A stretch of 20,902 nucleotides of DNA from a virus: IMG/VR virus record IMGVR_UViG_3300043409_002120, positions 1-20,902 of that record, one strand, 5' to 3'. Under the pieces are notes generated by a model. It was given only the letters and a program-made list of their open reading frames with translations. It was not told where the DNA came from and did not search any database. Made by a program: the position numbers and the translations under genes. Position 1 is the first letter of the stretch, and each line of letters opens with the position of its first letter. This document shows positions 1-6,823 of this stretch, piece after piece.

Positions 1-489
1 TGCAGGTGCGGTGATGGCAACTTTATTCACACTTGTTGCTGACGCTGCACCCAACGTTGGTGTCACAAACGTAGGTGACGTTGTAAATGCAACTGTACTA
101 CTACCTGATTCATCTGTTAATGCTGCTGCTAAATTTGCGCTACTTGGAGTTGCCAAGAAAGCAGCAACGTTAGCACCTAATCCAGAAACACCTGTTGATA
201 TCGGGAGTCCTGTACAACTAGTTAATGTACCCGAACTAGGCGTACCTAGTGCAGGAGTCGTTAATGTCGGGCTAGTTAACGTCTTGTTGGTAAGGGTTTG
301 TGTTCCCGTTAACGTAACAAGCGTGTCCGTTCCAGAAGGAACAGTTAATGTTGAAGTTCCTGAGGTTGTCAATGTCAAAGTATGTGCGGCTGACATTGTA
401 AGAGTTGCGCCAGAAACACCCACGTTGGTAATGCTTTGAGCGTTGTTATCTAACCCATTTTTTGCGACAAATCGTTTTGTTGTTGCCAT
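1..489 (-). CDS. Tail fibre protein, repeat-rich, partial (3' end beyond left edge)
   Basis: The reading frame runs open from ATG at 489-487 to base 1 (163 codons, no stop), so the C-terminus lies outside the window. The protein begins [18 protein letters not shown], then carries Thr/Ser/Gly-rich beta-repeat sequence including the [20 protein letters not shown] motif, a [13 protein letters not shown] segment and a [11 protein letters not shown] segment. The same segments occur in the neighbouring 694-residue fibre, so the two are paralogues in their shafts. Such repeats are typical of long tail-fibre shafts of aquatic T4-like phages. A GAGGA ribosome-binding site sits about nine bases before the ATG. 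The stop of the upstream fibre gene is 26 bases away, so the two probably share a transcript. The tip domain that would bind the host cannot be seen here. Confidence 0.85.
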   Translation of the reverse strand, partial: MATTKRFVAKNGLDNNAQSITNVGVSGATLTMSAAHTLTLTTSGTSTLTVPSGTDTLVTLTGTQTLTNKTLTSPTLTTPALGTPSSGTLTSCTGLPISTGVSGLGANVAAFLATPSSANLAAALTDESGSSTVAFTTSPTFVTPTLGAASATSVNKVAITAPA

Positions 490-515
490 GATTCTATTTC
501 CTCTTGGCTGTTAAA

Positions 516-2600
516 TTATACATTAATTGTTGTTGCCATGACTTTATATACTGTGACTGCGTTTACAGGGGTTGTCAACAAACGAAGATTGCCCCCTGAA
601 ATATCAGCATCAAATGATGCCAACGATGCTCCTGTCAACACAGTACCATATTCTGTGATATATGCACCAGTTCCGTCATGAATCACACTGACTTCTGTCA
701 TGTGATAGGCGGATCCTGAAGTGATGGAAATTTGATATTTCACACTTCTATATGTTGCAACTGCAATACTATCCAATACTTGATCTGCTGTAGTTGCAGA
801 TGTTGTTAATGTAACTGAACGTAGAATACCGTTAGCTAATGCTACAGATGTTGCTGATGCCACCCCTAATGTAGGAGTTACCAGTGTTGGCGTATTGGCA
901 AAAACTAAAGCACCAGATCCCGTTTCATCAGAAATAACACCTGCCAATTCAGACGATGACGTTGAGGCAAATGCACTGAGTTTGTTTGATGTATATGTAA
1001 CCGTACCGCCTGCGCCAAATGCCACAGAACTTGAATCGGTACCTGTAAGTGTCAATGTGTTGCTGGCAGTTAATGTCTTTCCATCAGCAATAGCTAATGT
1101 TGCTGATGTCGCGGGAGCGGTGATGGCAACTTTGTTCACACTGGTTGCTGTTGCTACACCCAATGTAGGAGTTACAAGTGTTGGCGTATTGGCAAATACA
1201 AGAGCACCTGTTCCTGTTTCATCTGTAATAGCACTAATAAGATTTGCGCTACTGGGAGTTTCTAAGAATGTGGCAATTCCTGTTCCAAATGATGTGATGC
1301 CTGTACCACCGTTAGCGACAGGGAGTGTACCTGTTACGCCTGTGGTGAGAGGTAATCCTGTGCAACTAGTTAATGTGCCCGAGCTAGGCGTACCTAGTGC
1401 AGGTGTTGTTAACGTTGGACTAGTTAACGTCTTGTTGGTCAGGGTTTGTGTGCCTGTCAATGTTGCAACAGTAGAATCAATTGCAATTGTTACTGCACCT
1501 GACCCAGTATATGAAGAACCTGAAAGTCCCGTGCCAATGGTTAACGCATTTAAGTTACTGCCTAATGCAACCCCTGAAATGGTACTGTTTGTTAATTTTG
1601 CATTGGCAACTGAAGCATCAACTAATTGTGATCCGTTGATAGTTTTGTTGGTCAGGGTTTGTGTTCCTGATGTGGTAACAAGAGGAACTTCTGCTCCTGT
1701 TAAGCCCGCTTCCCAGACTTCGGCAGTTTCATCCCAAATTAATGAGGCATTGGTTGAAGTACCTCGTTCAATTTCAATACCGGCATCTTGTGTTGGTGTG
1801 CCTGCTTCATTGCTGTTCAGAATAATAATGTTGTCTGCAAGATTGATAGTTTCAGTATTAACTGAAGTTGTTGTACCTGAAACTGTTAAATTGCCTGAGA
1901 CGGTTAGATCATTAAATGTTACATTGCTACCTGTGCCTACAGCTTGCCCAATAGAAATCGCCCCTGACGTAATTGTAACTCCTGTGCTCCCTGAAAAATG
2001 AGCACGAACTTCTGAGGCACTAGGACCTGTGTAGGTAATAACTCCTGTGCCTGAGTTATATGATAAGCTACCATCACCACTTACATCTGTGACGCTAACA
2101 GCGGCTCTGGAACGTGTATCTGTGTACCATAGATTTACAGGACTACCATCTTCGGCAATGTCATCTGTGACCAGTGTTCGAGTGCCACCTAATGATGTGC
2201 TGACCCCATTAATTGTGATACTGCTATTTGTGAGTGAACCGTTGGCGATGCTGCTGATGGTGTTGTTGTCACCATTAATGGTCTTGTTGGTAAGAGTTTC
2301 TGCTCCTGCCAATGTGGCAAAATCACCGTCTGACAATGCAGTATTAAACTGAGCAACAGTGCCTGATAATGTATTGCTTGTTAAATTAACTGTTTTGTTT
2401 GTTAATGTAGTAGTACTAGATCCCGTGATGGCAGAGGTGTTAGTTAAATCAGCTCTAGCTAAAGTAAGACCGCCCTGTGTGGAGCCATCGTGTATTCTAA
2501 TTGTTTTTACTTCGGTATCTACAGAAATTTCACCCGCGGCGCCGGTGAAGGCATTATTCTGAGATGTTGTTCCTCTACGAAACTGTACTTGGGTTGGCAT
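516..2600 (-). CDS. Long tail fibre / adhesin with Mtd-type N-terminal domain
   Basis: This 694-residue protein is probably a receptor-binding fibre. Residues 1-50 (MPTQVQFRRGTTSQNN, then FTGAAGEISVDT and HDGSTQGG) closely match the N-terminal domain of the Bordetella phage major tropism determinant (Mtd_N), which I recognise from the family. The centre is low-complexity beta-repeat sequence with at least four LTNKT units, two LVFANTPTLVTPTLG units and an ISIGQAVGT segment also present in the S74 fibre. Residues 594-694 form a compact C-terminal domain (QVLDS, IHDGT, TEYGTVLTGASLASFDADI) that recurs in the 137-residue protein at 5695-6108. The start is supported by AGGAG eight bases upstream. 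There is no C-type lectin fold or variable region of the Mtd diversity-generating type. Fibre identity is strong; the receptor is unknown. Confidence 0.85.
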   Translation of the reverse strand: MPTQVQFRRGTTSQNNAFTGAAGEISVDTEVKTIRIHDGSTQGGLTLARADLTNTSAITGSSTTTLTNKTVNLTSNTLSGTVAQFNTALSDGDFATLAGAETLTNKTINGDNNTISSIANGSLTNSSITINGVSTSLGGTRTLVTDDIAEDGSPVNLWYTDTRSRAAVSVTDVSGDGSLSYNSGTGVITYTGPSASEVRAHFSGSTGVTITSGAISIGQAVGTGSNVTFNDLTVSGNLTVSGTTTSVNTETINLADNIIILNSNEAGTPTQDAGIEIERGTSTNASLIWDETAEVWEAGLTGAEVPLVTTSGTQTLTNKTINGSQLVDASVANAKLTNSTISGVALGSNLNALTIGTGLSGSSYTGSGAVTIAIDSTVATLTGTQTLTNKTLTSPTLTTPALGTPSSGTLTSCTGLPLTTGVTGTLPVANGGTGITSFGTGIATFLETPSSANLISAITDETGTGALVFANTPTLVTPTLGVATATSVNKVAITAPATSATLAIADGKTLTASNTLTLTGTDSSSVAFGAGGTVTYTSNKLSAFASTSSSELAGVISDETGSGALVFANTPTLVTPTLGVASATSVALANGILRSVTLTTSATTADQVLDSIAVATYRSVKYQISITSGSAYHMTEVSVIHDGTGAYITEYGTVLTGASLASFDADISGGNLRLLTTPVNAVTVYKVMATTINV

Positions 2601-2625
2601 CTATTAGTCTCCTAAACAGGGCATG

Positions 2626-2832
2626 TTAATATGTTCCGCCGTCCAAAATGGCGTTATTTGCAGAATTTGTTAAATCCACCTTCATCAATTCATGCCCACC
2701 AACGGTCAATGCGTCATGAACACGAATTGTTCCCTTGGTAATGTCTACAGAAATTTCTCCTTCTGCTCCCGTAAACCCATTATTTTGTGCTGTAGAACCT
2801 CTACGAAATTGTACAACAGTGGGGGTTGGCAT
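2626..2832 (-). CDS. Free-standing Mtd_N-like small virion protein
   Basis: This 68-residue protein consists almost entirely of the Mtd-type N-terminal module (VQFRRGSTAQNNGFTG, GEISVD, VHDALTVGG) followed by a short tail ending in LDGGTY. The module is the one that opens the next gene, the 694-residue fibre, but here it is not fused to a shaft. The C-terminal DGGTY is shared with the 71- and 566-residue proteins in this window. A GAGG ribosome-binding site lies upstream, just after an exact TATAAATA box. It may be an adaptor or cap for a fibre attachment site, or the remnant of a fibre that lost its shaft. Its intact start, ribosome-binding site and stop argue that it is expressed. The function is inferred from similarity to its neighbour only. 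Confidence 0.75.
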   Translation of the reverse strand: MPTPTVVQFRRGSTAQNNGFTGAEGEISVDITKGTIRVHDALTVGGHELMKVDLTNSANNAILDGGTY

Positions 2833-2846
2833 TGGTATTACCTCTA

Positions 2847-2854
2847 TATTTATA
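2847..2854 (-). promoter_or_regulatory. T4-type late promoter box (TATAAATA)
   Basis: An exact match to the T4 late promoter -10 element lies on the minus strand, overlapping the stop codon of the 116-residue gene, 14 bases before the ATG of the 68-residue gene. T4 geometry would start transcription about nine bases before that ATG, giving a very short leader that may exclude the GAGG. It may therefore mainly serve the fibre genes further downstream. Confidence 0.6.
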
Positions 2855-3200
2855 GTGCAGTGAAATCAACTTCGGCGATTGCCCCTATCGGGGTAGTTGA
2901 ACAATCATATGTAGGACTTACTGCAATCCCAAACGCATCAACAGAAAGATTATTTAAATTTCCATAATCTCCTGTTGGAAATGTAGCTCCCACTAAAGCA
3001 TCTTCTAGTGCATCTAGCCGGTCATCAACTTCAACCGGATCAATATCAACAAAATTGGCAACAGTAGTAATTACATTTCCTGCTGTTCTAATATAGAATA
3101 ATTTATCAACAGTATTAATAGCAAGTTCACCTACTGCTAAATGGTCAGTAGTAGGTACAGAACTGGCAGTTTCACTTCTTTTGAGCTTAATTATTGTCAT
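2850..3200 (-). CDS. Small virion protein with 'KRS..GELA' fibre N-terminal module
   Basis: This is a 116-residue protein. Its N-terminus (MTIIKLKRSETASSVPTT followed by LAVGELAINTVDKLFYIR) has the same layout as that of the 566-residue fibre (VIQIKRSTG, then LAEGELAYS), a pattern common at the start of tail-fibre proteins in T4-like aquatic phages. Residues 50-85 include an acidic amphipathic stretch (VDDRLDALEDALVG) that could form a short coiled coil. The rest is not recognisable. The ATG overlaps the TGA of the upstream 58-residue gene (ATGA), which suggests translational coupling. It is probably a small tail or fibre-attachment component; a truncated fibre is the alternative. Confidence 0.7.
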   Translation of the reverse strand: MTIIKLKRSETASSVPTTDHLAVGELAINTVDKLFYIRTAGNVITTVANFVDIDPVEVDDRLDALEDALVGATFPTGDYGNLNNLSVDAFGIAVSPTYDCSTTPIGAIAEVDFTAL

Positions 3201-3373
3201 TGACTATTATTTTCTGTGGAAGGTGTTAAAGATTCTATTGTCTTCCTTAATTCTTCTAGTTCTTCTTGGGTGAGTGCAAGTTGAGCAGACAACATTGTTT
3301 TTTCCATTGTTAGCTGCTTAACTTGCTCTCCCAATGCGGCAATATACTTATTCACTAGTTTTTGCGTATCCAT
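3197..3373 (-). CDS. 58-residue coiled-coil protein
   Basis: This small gene fills what otherwise looks like a gap between the 566- and 116-residue genes. The product begins MDTQKLVNKYIAALGEQVKQ and continues with a charged, leucine-spaced helix (LTMEKTMLSAQLALTQEELE, ELRKTIESL), ending in a polar tail. The heptad-like spacing predicts a coiled coil, probably an oligomerising helix. TTGAGG lies upstream of the ATG. Its TGA overlaps the next gene's ATG by sharing ATGA, which supports real translation. It resembles the 64-residue coiled-coil gene at 13726-13920 in size, helical character and placement after a large structural gene, but I see no clear sequence match. A role in assembling fibre subunits is plausible, unproven. 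Confidence 0.75.
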   Translation of the reverse strand: MDTQKLVNKYIAALGEQVKQLTMEKTMLSAQLALTQEELEELRKTIESLTPSTENNSQ

Positions 3374-3387
3374 AATAAAACCTCAAT

Positions 3388-3395
3388 TATTTATT
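3388..3395 (-). promoter_or_regulatory. Possible late promoter box, one mismatch (AATAAATA)
   Basis: The minus strand reads AATAAATA, seven of eight bases of the T4-type late box, 14 bases before the ATG of the 58-residue gene and straddling the stop of the 566-residue gene. In AT-rich DNA a seven-of-eight match is weak evidence; the placement in an intergenic gap is the only support. Confidence 0.3.
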
Positions 3396-5094
3396 AGTAT
3401 GTGCCACCATCAATGACATTTGACCATTCAGGTGTGCCGGCATTTGATTTTAAAATGTATGTGTCGGTGCCGGCGGCTGTTGCCTGGATGGCACTTGCGC
3501 CATTGCCGTACAATATACCGTTTGAAGTGAATGTTGCTGCACCTGTACCACCATCTGCTACACCAATAGCCGATGCCAGACTTGACACTGTGCCGCCTGT
3601 GAAGTTGGCAGAAATCGTACCAACAGTATAGCCAGTCCCGGCGGTGTTAACTGTTGTGCTAGGTTCTGATTCCAATCCCTTGAAAAACTTAAAGATGCTG
3701 CTGTCTGACGCATCGCGGAAGAAACCTGCATACTTAGTGGTTGATGATTCCACATATTCAGCATACACACCTGTGTCTACTGAGTTTGCTGAATTATCTG
3801 TAGCTAACTTCAAGAGTACGTCATCAATTGTTACTGTGGTTGAGTTCACAATTGTTGATGACCCATTAACAGTCAAGTTACCCGCAACTGTAACGTTGGC
3901 GCCATCAAGCGTCAATGCTGTTGTGCCTGATGATGACTTGATATCATTACCTGTTACTTTCAAGTCTCCCTTCACTTCAACATCAGCACCGTTAAGTGTC
4001 AACGCTGTTGCTGATGATGACTTAATATCATTACCGGTTACCGTCAAGTCACCTGCAATGGCAACGTCGGAAGACCCTGAGAATGTGATGGCAGTTGCGC
4101 CACCGTTCATCTTGATATCATTGCCGCCTACTGTCAAATCGCCGACTAATACAACATCTTCGGTCAATGCAACAGTCACGGCGGCGGTTTCTGATCCTGA
4201 TCCTGTAATTGCAATTTGATTTGCTGTGCCTGCCACTGTGGCAACATAGTTGCCTGTTGTGTCTGTGCCTAAAGCAACTGAATTAGCGGCAATGGTTACT
4301 GCACCTGCTTCATCTACGGTGATGTCACCTGAGAAACCAGCATACACATAATCGGCAACATCTTCTGCACTAATACGACGATTTGCCGAAGCAGACGCAT
4401 CATATACAATAAATTCATCGGCATCTGCCAATGATGTTAGTACTGTTCCGCCTGCAATATTAAGCTTAGTTGCTTCAACAGAATTGATAACTACGTTGCC
4501 TGTTGTAAGCGTAAAGTTGGTGCTATTGAATGACGCCACACCCTTGTTAGTGTCAGTGGCATCTTCTGCTGAAATTGTGACTGTGTTATTTGTAATAGCA
4601 GTATCAATGCCTTCGCCGCCAGTGAACGTTAATGTTTCACCTGTACTAAATGTGTCAGTACCAGTATCACCTGCTATCGTCAATGATGATGATGCGGGCG
4701 CCGAGAATGACAATACACCTGAACCGTTAGTTTGAAGAACGTGACCGTTGCTACCGTCAGCTGCCGGGAGGGTGAACGCTACGTCTGTTGCAATTGTAGC
4801 GGCCGCCTTTAATGTAACTTTATTGGAGCCGTCGGCATCTTTGAAAATAACAGCGTCGCCCACCGAACCATCTCGTGGATCCAAAAAGCTATCAACTGTA
4901 TTGGTGTAATACTTACCACCAACTTTATCAATCGTTGCTGTGGTGCCATCTGATCCGCGAGATTCAATATACAAAATCGCGCCGGCGCCAGAGGCAGTTC
5001 GGTCTTGGCTATACGCCAATTCACCTTCTGCTAAATCTGCTGTGGCCGGAGCGGTTACTCCGGTGGAACGTTTAATCTGAATTACTGTTGACAT
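3394..5094 (-). CDS. Tail fibre / virion structural protein, 566 residues
   Basis: Residues 1-30 carry the fibre N-terminal module (MSTVIQIKRSTG, LAEGELAYSQ). Residues 31-135 look like a globular base (GGKYYTNTVDSFLDPRDGSV, NGHVLQTNGSGVLSFSAP). The centre is beta-repeat shaft. Residues 318-412 hold four consecutive units built on GDLTVTGNDIK and ALTLNGADV. Residues 420-475 form a distinct domain (DDVLLKLATDNSANSVDTGV, KYAGFFRDAS) that I recall from fibre proteins of T4-like cyanophages. The C-terminus (TYILKSNAGTPEWSNVIDGGTY in two parts: YILK..EW and IDGGTY) parallels the end of the 71-residue protein encoded just upstream. An AAGGAGA ribosome-binding site precedes the ATG. I infer a tail-fibre or tail-fibre-base protein; no enzyme domain is seen. 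Confidence 0.85.
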   Translation of the reverse strand: MSTVIQIKRSTGVTAPATADLAEGELAYSQDRTASGAGAILYIESRGSDGTTATIDKVGGKYYTNTVDSFLDPRDGSVGDAVIFKDADGSNKVTLKAAATIATDVAFTLPAADGSNGHVLQTNGSGVLSFSAPASSSLTIAGDTGTDTFSTGETLTFTGGEGIDTAITNNTVTISAEDATDTNKGVASFNSTNFTLTTGNVVINSVEATKLNIAGGTVLTSLADADEFIVYDASASANRRISAEDVADYVYAGFSGDITVDEAGAVTIAANSVALGTDTTGNYVATVAGTANQIAITGSGSETAAVTVALTEDVVLVGDLTVGGNDIKMNGGATAITFSGSSDVAIAGDLTVTGNDIKSSSATALTLNGADVEVKGDLKVTGNDIKSSSGTTALTLDGANVTVAGNLTVNGSSTIVNSTTVTIDDVLLKLATDNSANSVDTGVYAEYVESSTTKYAGFFRDASDSSIFKFFKGLESEPSTTVNTAGTGYTVGTISANFTGGTVSSLASAIGVADGGTGAATFTSNGILYGNGASAIQATAAGTDTYILKSNAGTPEWSNVIDGGTY

Positions 5095-5116
5095 GGAAAA
5101 TCTCCTTTAAATTTGT

Positions 5117-5332
5117 TTAATATGTTCCGCCGTCTATATTACTTGCGCCTGCTGAAACTACCTGCGATACCCATTCCTGAGAGCTTTCATTCCATATCAA
5201 TGTATACCCATCTTGTAAATCTGTGGTGTTCACGTTTTTCAATTCTTCTAAATCTACTAGCGGGAGTGAAACTTTTTTTACGTTTGTATTGATTGTTGCT
5301 GGAGAGGTGTTTACTCGTACTTTGAGTGCCAT
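5117..5332 (-). CDS. 71-residue protein ending in IDGGTY
   Basis: This small protein has an N-terminal KVRVNTSPATINT segment and a middle module LQDGYTLIWNESSQEWVSQV that looks like the 'GxxLxWNxxxxxW' unit often placed after the head of fibre proteins. It ends in NIDGGTY. The last module and the terminal IDGGTY are shared with the 566-residue protein encoded next. Eighteen bases covering stop and DGGTY are identical to those of the 68-residue gene. Its ATG shares one base with the TAA of the 110-residue gene (TAATG), so translation is probably coupled. It is most likely a small structural adaptor of the tail; I do not recognise a named family. Confidence 0.7.
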   Translation of the reverse strand: MALKVRVNTSPATINTNVKKVSLPLVDLEELKNVNTTDLQDGYTLIWNESSQEWVSQVVSAGASNIDGGTY

Positions 5333-5664
5333 TATCGGGTGACCTCAGGAGTTATTGTTATGATACCTTCAAGAACTCGGGTGACTTCACTTCCGTCTAC
5401 AATTTCAACATCATATACATATCTTCCAGATCGAAGTGCTCCTGTTTGTTGTGCAGTTAATGACAGTGTAATTACACCATCTTCGGGATCCTCTCCTGAG
5501 CTGGTTGTGAATGCCGTGTATGTGTTCGATCCATAACTTTTACGCAATTGGGCATGAATAGTATAATCAGACAAATCTAATGTATTGCCTAAGGCATCAG
5601 TCAACTCAATAGAAATTGAATATGTGCTTCCTTGATCAATGGTTAAGTTTTGTGAATTTGCCAT
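5332..5664 (-). CDS. Small beta-rich virion protein (BppU/Ig-like)
   Basis: This 110-residue protein starts MANSQNLTIDQGSTYSIS and has alternating hydrophobic strands with SDYTIHAQLRKSYGS, GRYVYDVEIVDG and LEGIITITPEVTR. This layout (an N-terminal strand, 'L.dytv.a.lR', 'G.Y.YDi', 'r.l.G...v.pevT') is that of the Ig-like baseplate upper protein and related small phage tail proteins. I assign it by pattern recall only. It probably forms part of a baseplate or fibre-attachment complex. Its TAA overlaps the next ATG. No good ribosome-binding site is visible, and an exact TATAAATA box ends 12 bases before the ATG, so initiation here may be weak or unusual. Confidence 0.7.
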   Translation of the reverse strand: MANSQNLTIDQGSTYSISIELTDALGNTLDLSDYTIHAQLRKSYGSNTYTAFTTSSGEDPEDGVITLSLTAQQTGALRSGRYVYDVEIVDGSEVTRVLEGIITITPEVTR

Positions 5665-5676
5665 ATTAGTTAGTAT

Positions 5677-5684
5677 TATTTATA
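5677..5684 (-). promoter_or_regulatory. T4-type late promoter box (TATAAATA)
   Basis: An exact TATAAATA lies on the minus strand in the gap between the 137-residue and 110-residue genes. T4 geometry would start RNA only about seven bases before the ATG of the 110-residue gene, and no Shine-Dalgarno sequence is present in that leader. Confidence 0.6.
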
Positions 5685-5694
5685 TTTCTTGAAA

Positions 5695-6108
5695 TTAGGC
5701 TTCAATTGTCATTGAAGAAAAACGAAACACGGTTGATGATGCATTCGTGGGCGTAACTAAAATACGAAGATTTCCACTATTAATATCAGCATCAAATGAT
5801 GCCAACGATGCTCCTGTCAACACGGTACCATATTCTGTGAGATATACCGTAGTGCCGTCATGAATAATCATTAATGAGGTGGCATGAAATTCGCCTGAAG
5901 TTGAATTTCCTACCTGCATAATGTATCGTAACGTTCTTACAGAAGATGCCAAGATGGAATCTAATACTTGATTTGATGACGTACTTGTTGTTGTTAACGT
6001 CCCGGAACGACCTTCCACCTTGAAACTGTTTAAGTTTGAAAGATTGTCATCTAATTCTTGATGTGTAAGTGTCGTTCCTTTGACAGTGCGTAATGTTAAA
6101 GTTGCCAT
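5695..6108 (-). CDS. Mini tail-fibre protein: fibre head fused to C-terminal domain
   Basis: This is a 137-residue protein. Residues 1-30 (MATLTLRTVKGTTLTHQELD, DNLSNLN) match the N-terminal module of the S74 fibre at 12772-13722 (MATLTLR, LTNAEVDANFTSL). Residues 34-137 match the C-terminal 100 residues of the 694-residue fibre (QVLDS, IHDGT, LTEYGTVLTGASLASFDADI). It therefore looks like a fibre with the whole repeat shaft removed, keeping head and tip. AGGA precedes the ATG, and an exact late-promoter box lies 27 bases upstream, the best-placed in the window. Because head, tip and expression signals are intact, I treat it as a real short fibre or decoy tip rather than a pseudogene. The domain's ligand is unknown. 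Confidence 0.8.
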   Translation of the reverse strand: MATLTLRTVKGTTLTHQELDDNLSNLNSFKVEGRSGTLTTTSTSSNQVLDSILASSVRTLRYIMQVGNSTSGEFHATSLMIIHDGTTVYLTEYGTVLTGASLASFDADINSGNLRILVTPTNASSTVFRFSSMTIEA

Positions 6109-6135
6109 GCAGAATCCTAGTTAATCGTTCTATAG

Positions 6136-6143
6136 TATTTATA
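6136..6143 (-). promoter_or_regulatory. T4-type late promoter box (TATAAATA)
   Basis: An exact TATAAATA on the minus strand contains the TAA stop of the 220-residue gene. It lies 27 bases before the ATG of the 137-residue gene, leaving a leader of about 22 bases that includes the AGGA ribosome-binding site. This is the best geometry of the boxes seen here and marks a likely start of late transcription for the downstream fibre block. Confidence 0.7.
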
Positions 6144-6801
6144 CATATTGCTGCCATTTATTTAACGGGCATGACGCTGAGGCAAGTTGACTTTTTGTTT
6201 TCATGAAACAGCCGCATTCAGCGCAACGGGATGTATCCTTGTCAAACCGATCACATCCTTCACATGTTAAAAGTCGCTGAAATCCCACTTCAGTTGGTAC
6301 AAGTACGGGCAACCCACGAGCTGCTCGTTTGCCGGTTTTCCACACTTCTTTTGCTAAATTTCTTGCCTGTTGAAATGCCGAAGGAAACGTGTGTAACGAT
6401 GTTTTTTCAGTTTCAAGAATTGAATCCACTTCTTTAATCTGTAATCGTTCGCTATCAGAAAAACGGGCTTCTTCATAGCTAGTTCCATTCATCACTTTAT
6501 TAATGATTTCTATGTCATTCTCAACAACATCTAACACTATACCCTGTCTCCAAAAAGCAGGAGTAGTGTTTTGAGGTATAAAATAATAGATACTCGGTGT
6601 TAATAATTGTGGAAATTCCAACTCGTTGTCTGATACACACAATGTATAGAAAGAAATTGGTAAATTAATTATCTTTTCTTCTAATGAAATTTGTGCAGTA
6701 GTTTTTTCCGTTTTACATCCTTGTGCAACAAGTAAAATCATAACTGGGCGTGTTGCTTCACTCACTATGTTTTTTACAACGTCTTTCATTTCTGTTATCA
6801 T
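6139..6801 (-). CDS. Putative thioredoxin-like protein with C-terminal zinc ribbon
   Basis: In this 220-residue protein, residues 15-110 follow a thioredoxin-like order: strand PVMILLVAQGC, a helix region, strand ISFYTLCVS, then TPSIYYFI, which resembles the cis-proline 'TPt...f' signature, and a final strand GIVLDVV. The usual CxxC active site is absent (only C29 is near it), so redox activity is doubtful. The C-terminal 41 residues carry C180-x2-C183, C193-x2-C196-G-C198 and C211-P-x2-K-W, a zinc-ribbon-like arrangement I recall from other phage proteins. It sits between the epimerase and the fibre genes, last in the glycosyltransferase block. It could be a nucleic-acid- or protein-binding factor, or a scaffold. 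The thioredoxin call is tentative; the metal site is more secure. Confidence 0.65.
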   Translation of the reverse strand: MITEMKDVVKNIVSEATRPVMILLVAQGCKTEKTTAQISLEEKIINLPISFYTLCVSDNELEFPQLLTPSIYYFIPQNTTPAFWRQGIVLDVVENDIEIINKVMNGTSYEEARFSDSERLQIKEVDSILETEKTSLHTFPSAFQQARNLAKEVWKTGKRAARGLPVLVPTEVGFQRLLTCEGCDRFDKDTSRCAECGCFMKTKSQLASASCPLNKWQQYV

Positions 6802-6823
6802 AATTAAATACCCTTGTTGTATA

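Noticed and set aside
895-2001. 368-codon open frame on the plus strand opposite the 694-residue fibre
   Set aside because: It is antisense to a well-supported gene. The Val/Pro-rich product is what results from reading Thr/Gly/Asn-rich repeat DNA backwards, and it has no ribosome-binding site or domain.
516-2832. Diversity-generating retroelement suggested by the Mtd-type N-terminal domains
   Set aside because: No reverse transcriptase, template repeat/variable repeat pair or C-type lectin domain is present in the window; only the Mtd-type head is shared.
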